The notes beneath the pieces are model-generated. The model searched no databases, was not told where the DNA came from, and saw nothing but the letters and a program-made list of their open reading frames with translations. 64,000 nt of DNA from Rubrivivax sp. (GTDB taxonomy: Bacteria > Pseudomonadota > Gammaproteobacteria > Burkholderiales > Burkholderiaceae_C): assembly GCA_027484825.1 (NCBI GenBank), contig JAIXSE010000020.1:1-64000 (forward strand), read 5' to 3'. Shown here in pieces: positions 1 through 12,497 of the stretch. The translations under genes and the position numbers were made by a program. Each line of letters begins with the position of its first letter. Within the stretch, counting starts at the first letter, position 1.

Positions 1-1322
<1,322 letters not shown>

Positions 1323-1355
1323 GGGCGGTCTCCGGTGGGAACTCAGCAGGACGGG

Positions 1356-3182
<1,827 letters not shown>

Positions 3183-4079
3183 TCAGCCTGCGGGGCCCCG
3201 CAGTGCCTGGGATGCGGTCGTTGGCGCGGTGGAGGTGGCCGGCGTCAGGTGCATCTCGTCGATCAGCGACAGCACCAGCGCCGCCGTCTCGTCCGGTCGC
3301 TCGAACGGGTAGAGATGGGTGCCTTCGAACCAGCGGAACAGCTCGCGTGCCAGGGCCTTGGACCCGGCGGCACCGGCCTGCCGAAGTTCCTCGGACTGGG
3401 TGCCGGCGATGAAGGCGACCGGGCATCGCGGCGGATGGTTGCGCAGCACGCGAGGCAGGTTGTGCGGCAGCGTGTTGTAGATGCGGGTTTCGACGTCCCG
3501 GCTGAAGCCGAGCTTGATCCGGCCGTCTTCCAGGCGGTCGAAGCCGGCGTCGATGTAGTCCTTGAGCACCCGGGGATCCCAGCGGGCGAATTTGCTCTTC
3601 GCGGCGAAGTGCTGATGCACATCGTCCAGGCTGGGCCATTCATGGCGGCGGGTCCGCGAAACCTTGCCGGGCGAGACGCGATGAATGAAGCGGGCCGCCT
3701 TGGCCATCTGCACGCTGTGCGCGCGCCAGCCGTCCACCACCGGGGAGTCCAGCATCACCAGACCCGCCGCCAGCGAGGGGCGCTTGCAGGCCGCCAGCAG
3801 CGACACCATGCCGCCCAGCGAATGGCCGGCCAGCACCACCGGCCCGTCCGGCTGGACCACTTCGTCAATGAAGTGCAGCAGCTCGTCGCGTAGGTGCGGC
3901 CAGTTGCTGGTGACCGGGAAGCGCGGGTCGTGGCCGATGCGGGGCAGGGCATGGACCGTCCAGCCGGCGGCTCGCCAGTGCTCGAACAGCACGCGGTAGC
4001 AGCCGGCCGGAAAACCGTTGGCGTGGGAGAAGACCAGGGTGCGGGTCTTCAGGGTCGGAGGGGGGTGGGCAGTGCTCAT
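3183..4079 (-). CDS. Alpha/beta hydrolase
   Basis: A 298-residue serine hydrolase-fold protein. The N-terminal strand TLVFSHANGFPAG supplies an oxyanion-hole type HANGF motif, and the nucleophile elbow GHSLGG is at about residue 93. A late acidic residue and a His near FEGTHLYPFERP would complete the triad. There is no signal peptide, so it is cytoplasmic. It lies 37 bases downstream of mutS on the same strand and may be read through from it. Substrate cannot be told: the family spans esterases, lipases, epoxide hydrolases and thioesterases. Confidence 0.85.
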   Translation of the reverse strand: MSTAHPPPTLKTRTLVFSHANGFPAGCYRVLFEHWRAAGWTVHALPRIGHDPRFPVTSNWPHLRDELLHFIDEVVQPDGPVVLAGHSLGGMVSLLAACKRPSLAAGLVMLDSPVVDGWRAHSVQMAKAARFIHRVSPGKVSRTRRHEWPSLDDVHQHFAAKSKFARWDPRVLKDYIDAGFDRLEDGRIKLGFSRDVETRIYNTLPHNLPRVLRNHPPRCPVAFIAGTQSEELRQAGAAGSKALARELFRWFEGTHLYPFERPDETAALVLSLIDEMHLTPATSTAPTTASQALRGPAG

Positions 4080-4116
4080 GGAAGTGGTCGATCAGTCCTT
4101 CAGCAAGGCCCGGCCC

Positions 4117-6717
4117 TCAGTGGCGCTGGCTGGCCATCGATTTGAGTTGATACAGCATCGCATGCGCTTCGCGGGGGCTCAGCGCATCCGGGTCGACATC
4201 CCGCAGTGCGTCCAGCAGCGGCGACTCGATCTCCGCAGCGGCTGAGGGCGGCGGCTCGGGGGGCGGCGCAAACAGGTCGATCTGGGTTTCGCCTTCGCTG
4301 GCGCGTGCTTCCAGGGCTTCCAGAGCGGCACGGGCCTGGCGCACCACCGGGGACGGCATGCCCGCCAGACGGGCCACCTGCACCCCGTAGCTGCGACTGG
4401 CCGGGCCGGGCTGGATCTCGTGCAGGAACACGATGTCCTCGCCGCTCTCCACCGCCGACACATGCATGTTGACGGCCTGCGGATGCTTGGCCGGGAACTC
4501 GGTCAGCTCGAAATAGTGGGTGGCGAACAGCGTGAAGGCCCGGCACTTGTCGTGCAGGTGAGTGGCAATGGCGCCCGCCAGCGCCAGGCCGTCGAAGGTG
4601 GAGGTGCCACGCCCGATTTCGTCCATCAACACCAGCGACTGCTCCGAGGCGCTGTGCAGGATGGCGGCGGCCTCGGTCATCTCCAGCATGAAGGTGGACT
4701 GGGCATTGGCCAGGTCATCGGCGGCGCCGATCCGGGTGTGGATGGCGTCAATGGGGCCGAGTCGGCAGCTCGTGGCGGGCACGTAGGCGCCAATGGCCGA
4801 GAGCAGGGCGATCAGCGCCACCTGCCGCATGAAGGTCGACTTGCCGCCCATGTTGGGGCCAGTGATGACCAGCAGCTTGGTGCGGGCGTCCAGGCGGCAG
4901 TCATTGGCCATGAACTCACCGGCGCCGGTCTCGCGCAGGCGGGACTCCACCACCGGGTGGCGGCCGCCCTGGATGTCGATGCAGGGATGACTGACAAACT
5001 CGGGGCGGCACCAGTTGAGCGTTGCCGCACGTTCGGCCAGGGCAGTCAGCACATCCAGCGAAGCCAGGGAGCGGGCCAGGCGGCCGAGGGTCTGCAGCTC
5101 CTCGGTCAGTTGATCGATGACGGCCTCGAACAGCAGCTTCTCGCGCGCCAGTGCGCGCTCCTGGGCGGACAGGGCCTTGTCCTCGAAGGCCTTGAGCTCA
5201 GGGGTGATGAAGCGTTCGGCGTTCTTCAAGGTCTGCCGGCGCTGGTAGTCCATCGGCACCTTGTCCAGGCCGCTGGTGGTGACTTCGATGTAGAAGCCAT
5301 GCACCTTGTTGAATTGCACCCGCAGATTGCTGATGCCGGTGCGGGCGCGTTCGCGGGTTTCCAGGTCCAGCAGGAAGGCGTCGCAGTTGTTCTGGATGCC
5401 GCGCAGCTCGTCCAGTTGATCGTCGAAGCCGGTGGCGATGACGCCGCCGTCGCGCAGCAGTACGGCGGGCTCTTCGGCAATCGCACGGGTCAGCAACTCG
5501 GCCAGATGTGGCGAGGCGCCCAGGCCCTGGGAGAGTTCCTCGAGCAGCGGTGCGCCCAGGGGCACGGTCTGGGCGAGCTCGGGCAGGATCTGCAGCGTCG
5601 CGCGCAGGCCGGCGAGTTCACGCGGGCGGACCTGGCGCAGGGCGATGCGGGCGGCAATCCGTTCCACGTCCGACACCTGGCGCAGGGCTTCGCGCAGCGG
5701 TTCGAAGCCGGTGGTCAGCAGCTCGGCGATGGCCTCCTGGCGGGCCTTGGCCGGGGCGCGGTCGCGCGGCGGATGCAGCAGCCAGTGGCGCAGCGCGCGG
5801 CTGCCCATGCCGGTGCGGCAGGTGTCCAGCAGGGACAGCAAAGTGGGGGAGGTCTCGCCGCGCAGGGTCTGGGTCAGTTCCAGATTGCGCTGGGTGGCGG
5901 GCGGCAGGTCCAGCAGGTCGGTCGCGCGCTGCACCTGCAGGCTCTTGACGTGCGCCAGGGCTCGGCCTTGGGTGTGCTCGGCATAGGAGAGCAGGGCGGC
6001 CGCGGCGGCATGTGCAACGGTCAGTTCCTGGGCGTTGAAGCCTTGCAGGCTGGCCACGGACAGCTGCTCACAGAGCTTGCGCTGGCCCAACGCGGCATCG
6101 AACTGCCAGCTGGGGCGATTGGTGATGGGCAGCCGCGCGGCGAGTACCGCTGCGGGGTGCTTGTCGCGGTCCACCAGGACTTCCGCGGGGGAGAGACGGG
6201 CGAGCCAGGAGCCGAGGTCGCGTTCATCGCACTGGGCCAGGCCCAGTTGTCCCTGGGTCAGCGACACCCAGGCCAGGCCATGGGTCTTGCCCTGGGTGGT
6301 GACGGCCAGGAGGATGGAGTCTTGCTTGTCGGCCAGCAGTTCGGTGTCGGTGACCGTGCCGGGCGTGACCACCCGCACCACCTTGCGCTCGACCGGGCCT
6401 TTGCCCGCGCCGACCTCGCCCACCTGCTCGGCAATGGCGACGGCTTCGCCCAGCTTGATCAGCTTGGCGAGATAGGCCTCGAGAGCATGGACGGGGACGC
6501 CGGCCATGACCACCGGAGCCCCCGCGCTCTGGCCGCGGGTGGTGAGGGTGACATCCAGCAGCTGGTTCGCCTTGCGCGCGTCATCAAAGAAGACCTCGTA
6601 GAAGTCTCCCATGCGGTAGAACACCAGCGTCTCCGGGAACTCAGCCTTGATCCGGAGATATTGCGCCATCATCGGCGTGTGCTGGGAGAAATCGTCGGGG
6701 GCGGCGGCGCTGCTCAT
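4117..6717 (-). CDS. mutS: DNA mismatch repair protein MutS
   Basis: Recognises base mismatches and small loops and recruits MutL in methyl-directed repair. The 866-residue product has the mismatch-contact motif GDFYEVF near the N-terminus. Toward the C-terminus it carries the ABC-type ATPase with Walker [11 protein letters not shown], Walker B/signature [15 protein letters not shown] and the FATHYFEL switch motif. A C-terminal tail typical of the tetramerisation region ends the protein. The frame also allows a TTG at 6726, but the ATG at 6717 is preferred. A strong hairpin lies about 20 bases upstream; it fits better as the terminator of the preceding toxin-antitoxin operon. Confidence 0.97.
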   Translation of the reverse strand: MSSAAAPDDFSQHTPMMAQYLRIKAEFPETLVFYRMGDFYEVFFDDARKANQLLDVTLTTRGQSAGAPVVMAGVPVHALEAYLAKLIKLGEAVAIAEQVGEVGAGKGPVERKVVRVVTPGTVTDTELLADKQDSILLAVTTQGKTHGLAWVSLTQGQLGLAQCDERDLGSWLARLSPAEVLVDRDKHPAAVLAARLPITNRPSWQFDAALGQRKLCEQLSVASLQGFNAQELTVAHAAAAALLSYAEHTQGRALAHVKSLQVQRATDLLDLPPATQRNLELTQTLRGETSPTLLSLLDTCRTGMGSRALRHWLLHPPRDRAPAKARQEAIAELLTTGFEPLREALRQVSDVERIAARIALRQVRPRELAGLRATLQILPELAQTVPLGAPLLEELSQGLGASPHLAELLTRAIAEEPAVLLRDGGVIATGFDDQLDELRGIQNNCDAFLLDLETRERARTGISNLRVQFNKVHGFYIEVTTSGLDKVPMDYQRRQTLKNAERFITPELKAFEDKALSAQERALAREKLLFEAVIDQLTEELQTLGRLARSLASLDVLTALAERAATLNWCRPEFVSHPCIDIQGGRHPVVESRLRETGAGEFMANDCRLDARTKLLVITGPNMGGKSTFMRQVALIALLSAIGAYVPATSCRLGPIDAIHTRIGAADDLANAQSTFMLEMTEAAAILHSASEQSLVLMDEIGRGTSTFDGLALAGAIATHLHDKCRAFTLFATHYFELTEFPAKHPQAVNMHVSAVESGEDIVFLHEIQPGPASRSYGVQVARLAGMPSPVVRQARAALEALEARASEGETQIDLFAPPPEPPPSAAAEIESPLLDALRDVDPDALSPREAHAMLYQLKSMASQRH

Positions 6718-6723
6718 CGGGCT

Positions 6724-6756
6724 CAAAAAATGAACAAAGCCCTCGGACCGAGGGCT
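6724..6756 (-). terminator. Rho-independent terminator of the toxin-antitoxin operon
   Basis: A perfect 9-bp inverted repeat (AGCCCTCGG / CCGAGGGCT, 6738-6756) is followed on the minus strand by a T-rich stretch ending in six Ts. It lies about 110 bases downstream of the antitoxin stop codon and just before the mutS start. The T tract orientation shows it acts on minus-strand transcripts arriving from the toxin-antitoxin genes, insulating mutS. Confidence 0.75.
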
Positions 6757-6863
6757 CGTGAAAGGTCTGCGGCTCGAGAGTGTAGGGCAGCCTCAGGGCG
6801 GTGGCGGAGAGACTCCTGCCAAAGAGGCCGGTGGGGGCGTTGCTTGCCCCTCAGGAGGGGGAT

Positions 6864-7172
6864 TCAGAGAATGGCCTGAAGCCCCTTGTCCGCGATGACA
6901 TTGAGCAGCTTGAGCGCCGGCCCAGTGGGTTGGGTACTGCCCTGTTCCCACTTCCTGATGGTGGAGGCGGTCGTGTGCAGGTGGAGTGCAAAAACCGGCT
7001 GGCTGAACTTCAGGGCTTCGCGCAGTTCACGGATGTCTGATGCGCTGAACGGGCGCACGGGTGGCGGGCAGAGGGTGTCGAACTCCCGCATGGTGAGCTT
7101 GGAAACCGCTCCGACGTCGTGCAGCGCTGCCAAGTCGCCGCGCAGGGATTCAATGATCTTGCTCACAACCAA
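6864..7172 (-). CDS. XRE-family antitoxin (HigA-like)
   Basis: A 102-residue DNA-binding protein. Residues about 44-95 form a helix-turn-helix of the Cro/C1 type (SASDIRELREALKFSQ, then TTASTIRKWEQGSTQPTG). Short XRE proteins directly after a RelE-fold gene are the antitoxin and autorepressor of type II toxin-antitoxin modules. Its start overlaps the toxin's end by 23 bases, implying translational coupling in toxin-first order, as in higBA. A palindrome just upstream of the toxin gene is a candidate operator. Symbol is withheld because the exact subfamily cannot be fixed by eye. Confidence 0.82.
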   Translation of the reverse strand: MVVSKIIESLRGDLAALHDVGAVSKLTMREFDTLCPPPVRPFSASDIRELREALKFSQPVFALHLHTTASTIRKWEQGSTQPTGPALKLLNVIADKGLQAIL

Positions 7173-7533
7173 CCTCCATCAATACGCCTGACGCGAGCGC
7201 TGCTTTCAGCGCCTCGCCAGACAGTTTGAGAAACACCGTTCCCGCGAACTGCAAGGCTTTTTTTTCAGCCGGGGTGATGTTGTCCTTGTCGCTCTTGGCG
7301 AACCCATGCAGGAACACATACCGCATTCCGGCCGAGGCCGACAGCACCGTCCTGTAGCCGCCGCGTTTGCCATGGCCGGTGCGTGCCACACGCTTCTTGA
7401 AGAGCAGGCACCCAAGGTCTGCATCCACCAGCCCGCTTCGCATCTCCTGCACGGCCCTGCACAGCGCGGTATCGGCCAGTCCTTCGCGTTCCTGCCATTT
7501 TGCAAATTCCTTGCGCTTGAAGACTTCCGGCAT
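7150..7533 (-). CDS. RelE/HigB-type toxin of a type II toxin-antitoxin system
   Basis: A 127-residue basic protein whose KRVARTGHGKRGGYRTVLSA core and FLHGFAKSDKDNITPAEKKA segment are characteristic of the RelE-like family PF06296 (proteins often annotated as RelE/ParE toxins partnered with an XRE antitoxin). Such toxins are usually mRNA interferases that cleave on the ribosome; activity here is inferred. The pair is bracketed by mutS and suhB, a typical chromosomal insertion spot for such modules. It is somewhat longer than the usual 100-110 residues. Confidence is high for the module, moderate for the mechanism. Confidence 0.8.
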   Translation of the reverse strand: MPEVFKRKEFAKWQEREGLADTALCRAVQEMRSGLVDADLGCLLFKKRVARTGHGKRGGYRTVLSASAGMRYVFLHGFAKSDKDNITPAEKKALQFAGTVFLKLSGEALKAALASGVLMEVGCEQDH

Positions 7534-7548
7534 GCCGACCCCCGAAAC

Positions 7549-7565
7549 ATACCCGATACGGGCAT
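7549..7565. promoter_or_regulatory. Candidate operator of the toxin-antitoxin module
   Basis: Imperfect palindrome ATACCCGATACGGGCAT centred 24 bases upstream of the toxin start codon. The arms ATACCCG and CGGGCAT are complementary except at one position. XRE antitoxins normally bind such short palindromes overlapping their own promoter, so this is the natural autoregulation site. No footprint information exists here; the role is inferred from position and symmetry. Confidence 0.5.
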
Positions 7566-7744
7566 AGTTTTCCAGTCCCCCATGTGTGCAGTGTTGGCAT
7601 CACGAGGCATGGTCTGCCGGCGTGTGGCTGGCATCCGGCGCCGCGATGCGAAGGGGGCGATCGCCACTAGTCGTTGAGCGGTGGGCCGTGGTTCGCAGGT
7701 GTGGAAGCTGCGTTGTCACCAGGCGTCCATGGCTCAGGCTGGAC

Positions 7745-7775
7745 GCAAAAAAGCCCTCTCGAGGAGGGCTTCTTT
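7745..7775 (-). terminator. Rho-independent terminator after suhB
   Basis: On the minus strand a GC-rich hairpin AAGCCCTCCTCGAGAGGGCTT is followed by a run of Ts, about 40 bases beyond the suhB stop codon. Stem, loop and T tract are all present, so it is a convincing intrinsic terminator. Confidence 0.85.
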
Positions 7776-7811
7776 AGGGGGGGGGTGAGAGGGTAGGTCT
7801 CGCGGGCCGGC

Positions 7812-8792
7812 TTACACCAGCGGCTCGGAGTCCTCGCTCGACTCGGCCTTCTTGATCCGCACCGGGCCGCGCTTCTTCGGCGCCGCGTCGGTGCCCTCCG
7901 CCGTCTTGGTGATCTTGGCCTTGGGCTTGACGCCATCGGGGTGCTGAGCGGCTTGCGCGTCTGCTTCGAGGTCGTCGGCGGTGATCACGCGGGAGTAGGG
8001 CGCCAGCGTCTGCACCACCTGACCGTAGATCTTGGGGCTGCCCGCAATGATCTCGCGCTGGAACAGGAAGTCCGGCTCGCCGGTGAAGTTGCCCACCAGG
8101 CCGCCGGCCTCGGTCACGATCAGCGACCCGGCTGCCACATCCCAGGGGTTCAGGCCGGTCTCGAAGAAGGCATCGTAATAGCCCGCGGCCACGTAGCACA
8201 GGTCCAGCGCGGCAGCGCCCGGACGACGCACGCCGGCGCACTGGGTCATGATCTCCTCGAACATCTTCATGTAGCGCTTGAAGTTGTCGCCCCGGCGGAA
8301 GGGGAAGCCGGTGCCGATCAGCGCATCGCTCATGCGGGTGCGGCGCGACACGCGCAGACGGCGGTCGTTGAGGAAGGCGCCGCGGCCCTTGGTGGCGTAG
8401 AAGAGGTCGTTGCGGGTGGGGTCATACACCACGGCCTGCTGCACCACATTGCGGTGGGCCAGGGCGATGGACACGCAATACACCGGGAAGCCGTGGATGA
8501 AGTTGGTGGTGCCGTCCAGCGGGTCGATGATCCACTGATATTCGGAGTGACGGGCGCCGTGGGCGCGGCCGGATTCTTCGGCCAGGATGCCGTGCTCCGG
8601 ATAGGCCTGGAGCAGGATGTCGATGATGGCTGCCTCGGCAGCCTGGTCCACCTCGGTCACGAAGTCGTTGGGCGACTTGGTGTTGATCTTCAGAATGTCC
8701 AGATCCATGGAGGCGCGGTTGATGATGGCGCCTGCAGCACGGGCCGCCTTGATGGCGACGTTGAGCATGGGATGAAGAGCGGCTTGCGTCAT
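7812..8792 (-). CDS. suhB: Inositol monophosphatase family protein (SuhB)
   Basis: Mg2+-dependent phosphatase of the IMPase fold; SuhB proteins also join rRNA transcription antitermination complexes. The 326-residue protein has the metal-binding motifs EESG near residue 72, the signature [15 protein letters not shown] near residue 88, and [15 protein letters not shown] around residue 220. Family members are about 265 residues. Here a charged, Lys/Glu/Ala/Pro-rich tail of about 55 residues (from roughly 270 to the end) follows the catalytic domain and looks disordered. It is divergent from trmJ, a neighbour pair common in Burkholderiales. Confidence 0.93.
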   Translation of the reverse strand: MTQAALHPMLNVAIKAARAAGAIINRASMDLDILKINTKSPNDFVTEVDQAAEAAIIDILLQAYPEHGILAEESGRAHGARHSEYQWIIDPLDGTTNFIHGFPVYCVSIALAHRNVVQQAVVYDPTRNDLFYATKGRGAFLNDRRLRVSRRTRMSDALIGTGFPFRRGDNFKRYMKMFEEIMTQCAGVRRPGAAALDLCYVAAGYYDAFFETGLNPWDVAAGSLIVTEAGGLVGNFTGEPDFLFQREIIAGSPKIYGQVVQTLAPYSRVITADDLEADAQAAQHPDGVKPKAKITKTAEGTDAAPKKRGPVRIKKAESSEDSEPLV

Positions 8793-8938
8793 GCGTGACG
8801 ATTCCTGAACTTTTGGATGTGGACCTGGGAAGGGACCGGGGGTGGACTGACGGGGAAGAAAGAGCGCTGCGCTCGGGCCGGTGAAACCGGACGGCGCGGA
8901 TAATCTGCCATTTTGGCACAGAGTTCGTGGTTTCCCCT

Positions 8939-9760
8939 ATGTCGCAGTCGTCCCCCCCGCCAGGCCACCCCGAAAACGGCACGATTGCCGCTTCGCGCCC
9001 GGACACCGCCGCCCCGGCCGCAGACCCGACACGCTTTGTGCTGATCGAGACCAGCCACCCCGGCAATGTCGGCGCCACCGCCCGCGCCATGAAAGTGATG
9101 GGTTTCAAGGACCTGGTGCTGGTGCGCCCGCGTTTTGCCGACGTGCTGAGCCAGGAAGAGACCGTGGCCATGGCCAGCGGCGCCGCCGACATCCTGGCCC
9201 GGGCCCGTATCGTGGACCGGCTGGAGGATGCGCTGGACGGCTGCACCTTCATCTGCGCCACCGCCATGACGCCGCGGGATTTCGGCCCGCCCACCCGGGC
9301 GCCCCGTGACCTGTTCCAGGAACTGGCCGGCGCGCCGCCGGGCCAGGCGCATCGCGTGGCGCTGGTCTTCGGCTCGGAGCGCTACGGCATGAGCAACGAG
9401 GACGTCTACCGGGGCCATGCGGTGCTCTCCATCCCCACCCATCCGGTGTATGGGTCGCTGAATCTGGCGCAGGCGGTGCAGTTGCTGGCCTACGACTGGC
9501 GCCAGGCCCTGGGCGGTTACGAGGTGCAGGCTCGCACGACGGACCCGCAACTGGCCGACGCCCAGGCGGTGCAGGGCCTGCTCCGCCATCTGGAAGGCAG
9601 CCTGGTCAAGCTGGGATACTTGGATCCTGCGGCACCCAAGAAGCTGATGCCCCGGCTCAACCAGCTGTTCAACCGGGCCGCGCTGACGCAGGAAGAGGTT
9701 CACATCCTGCGCGGCATTGCCCGGGCCATCGACAAGCAGTGCGACCGGCACGAGGACTGA
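8939..9760 (+). CDS. trmJ: tRNA (cytidine/uridine-2'-O-)-methyltransferase TrmJ
   Basis: SPOUT-class RNA methyltransferase that 2'-O-methylates position 32 of several tRNAs using S-adenosylmethionine. Diagnostic segments are [18 protein letters not shown] near the N-terminus and [15 protein letters not shown] followed by [15 protein letters not shown], which form the trefoil-knot cofactor site. A C-terminal helical region completes 273 residues, near the family length. The frame opens at a GTG at 8927, but the ATG at 8939 is preferred. It reads away from suhB across a 146-base divergent promoter region and is followed 61 bases later by cysE. Confidence 0.93.
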   Translation: MSQSSPPPGHPENGTIAASRPDTAAPAADPTRFVLIETSHPGNVGATARAMKVMGFKDLVLVRPRFADVLSQEETVAMASGAADILARARIVDRLEDALDGCTFICATAMTPRDFGPPTRAPRDLFQELAGAPPGQAHRVALVFGSERYGMSNEDVYRGHAVLSIPTHPVYGSLNLAQAVQLLAYDWRQALGGYEVQARTTDPQLADAQAVQGLLRHLEGSLVKLGYLDPAAPKKLMPRLNQLFNRAALTQEEVHILRGIARAIDKQCDRHED

Positions 9761-9821
9761 GCGCCGCTTGGCTACACTGCCAGCCCCCGATTCGTCGGAC
9801 AGCCCAGCGGCTGCCACTGCC

Positions 9822-10589
9822 ATGTTCCACCGTCTTCGCGAAGACATCGCCTGCATCCTCGAACGCGACCCTGCCGCCCGCTCGGCCTGGGAGGTGCTGA
9901 CCTGTTATCCGGGCCTGCATGCGATCGTCCTGCACCGCTTCGCGCATGCCTGCTGGACCCGCGGCTTCCGCTGGCTGGGCCGCTTCACCTCGCATGTGGC
10001 GCGTTTTCTCACCGGCATCGAGATCCACCCCGGCGCCACCCTCGGACGCCGGGTCTTCATCGACCACGGCATGGGTGTGGTGATTGGGGAGATGGCCGAG
10101 ATCGGTGACGACGTCACCATCTACCAGGGCGTGACCCTGGGCGGCACCTCCCTGGTGAAGGGGGCGAAGCGCCATCCGACCCTGGAGCGCGGCGTGATCG
10201 TCGGCGCCAATGCCTGTGTGCTGGGCGGCTTCACCGTCGGGGCGGGCGCACGGGTCGGCTCCGGCGCTGTGGTCACCAAGCCGGTGCCGGCCGGCGCGAC
10301 CGCCGTCGGCAACCCGGCGCGGATCATCGAGGCCAAGGCCGATGCACGCCGCGAGGAGGCTGCCGCCCGCATGGGCTTTTCCGCCTATGGGGTCAGCCAG
10401 GGCGACGACCCGGTGGCGCAGGCCATGAAGGGGTTGATCGACAACGCCGCCTCCCACGAGCACCAGATCGCGCTGCTGTGGCAGGCGATCACGACGCTGT
10501 CCGAGGCGCAGCGCAAGGACTGCGTGCCGGCCGGCGCGCAGCAGGACGAACGCTTTGATGCCGGCGAGCTCGAGCGGCTGGTGAAATGA
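9822..10589 (+). CDS. cysE: Serine O-acetyltransferase
   Basis: Makes O-acetylserine from serine and acetyl-CoA, the committed step of cysteine synthesis. The 255-residue protein has an N-terminal helical domain ([20 protein letters not shown]). A left-handed beta-helix of hexapeptide repeats follows, including the conserved block [20 protein letters not shown] and the active-site region GVTLGGTS. The ATG at 9822 matches the conserved N-terminus; the upstream open frame is unconserved. It forms a likely operon with trmJ and ends at a strong terminator. Its pathway partner cysM lies about 45 kb away in the window. Confidence 0.95.
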   Translation: MFHRLREDIACILERDPAARSAWEVLTCYPGLHAIVLHRFAHACWTRGFRWLGRFTSHVARFLTGIEIHPGATLGRRVFIDHGMGVVIGEMAEIGDDVTIYQGVTLGGTSLVKGAKRHPTLERGVIVGANACVLGGFTVGAGARVGSGAVVTKPVPAGATAVGNPARIIEAKADARREEAAARMGFSAYGVSQGDDPVAQAMKGLIDNAASHEHQIALLWQAITTLSEAQRKDCVPAGAQQDERFDAGELERLVK

Positions 10590-10590
10590 C

Positions 10591-10620
10591 AAGGGGCGCC
10601 TCACAGGGCGCCCCTTGTTC
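10591..10620 (+). terminator. Rho-independent terminator after cysE
   Basis: A 10-bp perfect stem (AAGGGGCGCC / GGCGCCCCTT) with a 6-base loop begins two bases after the cysE stop and is followed by TTGTTCCTTTC. The A-rich side on the other strand is weak, so it acts mainly on plus-strand transcripts. Confidence 0.85.
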
Positions 10621-10627
10621 CTTTCGA

Positions 10628-10671
10628 ACGGCATTCAGAAGGCATTCGGACGGCATTCTGAACGCGTTCAG
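10628..10671. repeat. Four tandem 11-bp repeats
   Basis: Four successive 11-mers, ACGGCATTCAG, AAGGCATTCGG, ACGGCATTCTG and AACGCGTTCAG, lie in the short gap between the cysE terminator and the 3' end of slyD. Each differs from the consensus ACGGCATTCNG at a few positions. No function is evident; the period is close to one helical turn. Confidence 0.6.
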
Positions 10672-10713
10672 AAGCCGCTGGCCCTTCAGGCGCGCGGCTC
10701 CCCCGCCCAGGCC

Positions 10714-11193
10714 TCAGTGATGATGCCCGTGCGCACCGTGCGCATGGCGATGCTCGATCTCTTCCGACGTCGCCGCCCGCACCTCACGCACCTTCAGGCT
10801 GACCTGCAGATGCTGGCCGGCCAGCGGATGGTTGCCGTCCAGATGCACCGTGTCGCCCTTGATCTTGGCGACGGTGAACACGCGGAACTCCGCGCCTTCG
10901 CCGGCACGCACTTCCAGCTGACCGCCCACCTTCACGCCGGGCGGGAAGTCCTTCTTGGGGATGGTGATGGTCAGGCTCTCGTCGCGCTCGCCGAAGCCGT
11001 TCTCGGGCGTCAGTTGCAGCGTCGTCTGGAAGCCGGTTTCCTGGCCTTCCAGTGCGGCTTCAATGGCGGGCAGGGTGTTGCCGTAGCCGCCGATCAGCAG
11101 TGCCATCGGCTCGTCGGACTTCTCAATCTCGCGGCCGAGCTTGTCGGCCACCTTGATGTCGACGGTGGCGATGGTGTCCTTGGTGATTTTCAT
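10714..11193 (-). CDS. slyD: FKBP-type peptidyl-prolyl isomerase SlyD
   Basis: Cytoplasmic prolyl isomerase, chaperone and metal carrier. The 159-residue product begins MKITKDTIATVDIKVADKLG and contains the GYGNTLPAIEAALEG and PENGFGERDE segments of the SlyD FKBP core with its inserted flap domain. It ends in a His-rich tail (HRHAHGAHGHHH), the nickel-binding feature that separates SlyD from other FKBPs. It is convergent with cysE and followed on its own strand by nothing before the terminator. mogA lies just upstream on the same strand (19-base gap). Confidence 0.94.
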   Translation of the reverse strand: MKITKDTIATVDIKVADKLGREIEKSDEPMALLIGGYGNTLPAIEAALEGQETGFQTTLQLTPENGFGERDESLTITIPKKDFPPGVKVGGQLEVRAGEGAEFRVFTVAKIKGDTVHLDGNHPLAGQHLQVSLKVREVRAATSEEIEHRHAHGAHGHHH

Positions 11194-11211
11194 GGGTTGG
11201 GATCTCGATGA

Positions 11212-11802
11212 TCAGCCCTGGCGCGCCGGGCGCTGGGCTGATTTGGGACGGAAAGCGGCGCAGACCTCGTCCCGCGTTTCCAGATAAGGGCCGCCGATGA
11301 GGTCGATGCAGTAGGGCACGGCGGCGAAGATACCCCGGGCAGCCGGATGGCCGCCCAGCGTTTCCGCAATGGCCTTGGGCTGGCCCGGCAGATTGATGAT
11401 GAGCGAGCGGCCCCGGATCACCGCCACCTGGCGGGACAGGATGGCCGTGGGCACAAAATGCAGCGAGATCTGCCGCATCTGTTCGCCAAAGCCCGGCATT
11501 TCGCGGTCGGCCACGTCCAGCGTGGCTTCCGGGGTCACGTCCCGTGGGGCCGGGCCGGTGCCGCCGGTGGTGAGCACCAGGTCGCAGTGGGCCTCGTCCA
11601 CCAGCGCCCGCAGGGTGGCGGCGATGGTGTCGCGTTCGTCCGGAATCAGTCGCGGCTCGAACTGCAGCGGGTTGATCAGGGCGCGGGTCAGCCAGTCCTG
11701 CAGGGCGGGAACCCCCTGGTCCGCATACACGCCGGTGGAGGCGCGGTCGCTGATGGAGACGATGCCGATGCGCACCGGCTCGACCGGACGCGGGTCAGTC
11801 AT
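11212..11802 (-). CDS. mogA: Molybdopterin adenylyltransferase MogA
   Basis: Adenylates molybdopterin ahead of molybdenum insertion in molybdenum cofactor synthesis. The 196-residue product starts MTDPRPVEPVRIGIVSISDR, carries the MoCF_biosynth nucleotide motif LTTGGTGPAPRDVTPEAT, and the later NLPGQPKAIAETLGG motif. Length fits the family. The longer open frame upstream reads through darP's acidic C-terminal tail in another frame and is not part of the protein. The start overlaps the end of darP by 8 bases, indicating coupled translation. Confidence 0.94.
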   Translation of the reverse strand: MTDPRPVEPVRIGIVSISDRASTGVYADQGVPALQDWLTRALINPLQFEPRLIPDERDTIAATLRALVDEAHCDLVLTTGGTGPAPRDVTPEATLDVADREMPGFGEQMRQISLHFVPTAILSRQVAVIRGRSLIINLPGQPKAIAETLGGHPAARGIFAAVPYCIDLIGGPYLETRDEVCAAFRPKSAQRPARQG

Positions 11803-12421
11803 CGCGGTCGTCCCCGTGGTCGCGCTCATGGTCACTCTCAGGGCCGTGCTGGTGATCGTCGTCCAGCTCGTCCGCATCCTCGCTGGCGCTGCCATCCGCC
11901 CGGGACTGGGCCAGCACCTGCGACTTGATCATCTGGAACAGTTCCCGCCAGGCCCGGCCGTTGCGCTGCTCGGGCGCCTGTGCGCGGTCCTTGCGGGCGG
12001 CACGGATGAGGCTGCGCAGTTGCTGCACATCGGTGTCGGGGAAGGTGTCGATGTAGTCCTGCAGGGCGGCGTCTTCTTCCACCAGTCGCACACGCCAGCG
12101 TTCGGCCTGATGCAGCTGCAGGCTGTCCTGGGCGCGGCCCAGCTTGAATTCGGCGACGGCTTCGCGGATGGGCGCCGGGTCGACATGGCGCATCAGCTTG
12201 CCGATGAGCTGCAGCTGACGCCGCTTGCCTTCATGGGCGCTCTTGATGCGCCGGGCTTCCGCCAGCGCGTCCATCAGTGAGTCGGGCAGGTTCAGTGCGG
12301 CCACCCGCTTTTCGGGCAGGGACAGCAGCTCCACCCCCAGCGCCTGCAGGGCGGCCATGTCCCGCTTGAGCTGGCTCTTGCTGGGGCGTTCGTCGTCGGG
12401 ATCTTCGTATTCTTCGTACAT
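11795..12421 (-). CDS. darP: Ribosome-associated protein DarP/YjgA (DUF615)
   Basis: Binds late 50S ribosomal precursors and promotes maturation of the peptidyl transferase centre. The 208-residue protein begins MYEEYEDPDDERPSKSQLKR and continues with the conserved SKSQLKRDMAALQALG, LPDSLMDALAEARRIKSAHE and LIGKLMRHVDP blocks of the family. The last 30 residues are Asp/His/Glu-rich and extend beyond the usual end. It is divergent from pmbA, an arrangement conserved widely in beta- and gammaproteobacteria. Confidence 0.94.
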   Translation of the reverse strand: MYEEYEDPDDERPSKSQLKRDMAALQALGVELLSLPEKRVAALNLPDSLMDALAEARRIKSAHEGKRRQLQLIGKLMRHVDPAPIREAVAEFKLGRAQDSLQLHQAERWRVRLVEEDAALQDYIDTFPDTDVQQLRSLIRAARKDRAQAPEQRNGRAWRELFQMIKSQVLAQSRADGSASEDADELDDDHQHGPESDHERDHGDDRDD

Positions 12422-12497
12422 GAGGCAATGAGGGCGAGGCCGGCCGGGACCGGCGCAGGGCCCGTATGATAGTTCTTTGCACCAGATTCGAGATCTC

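Noticed and set aside
4420-6879. An 819-codon plus-strand open frame over mutS
   Set aside because: Antisense shadow of mutS caused by high third-position GC; no recognisable protein features.
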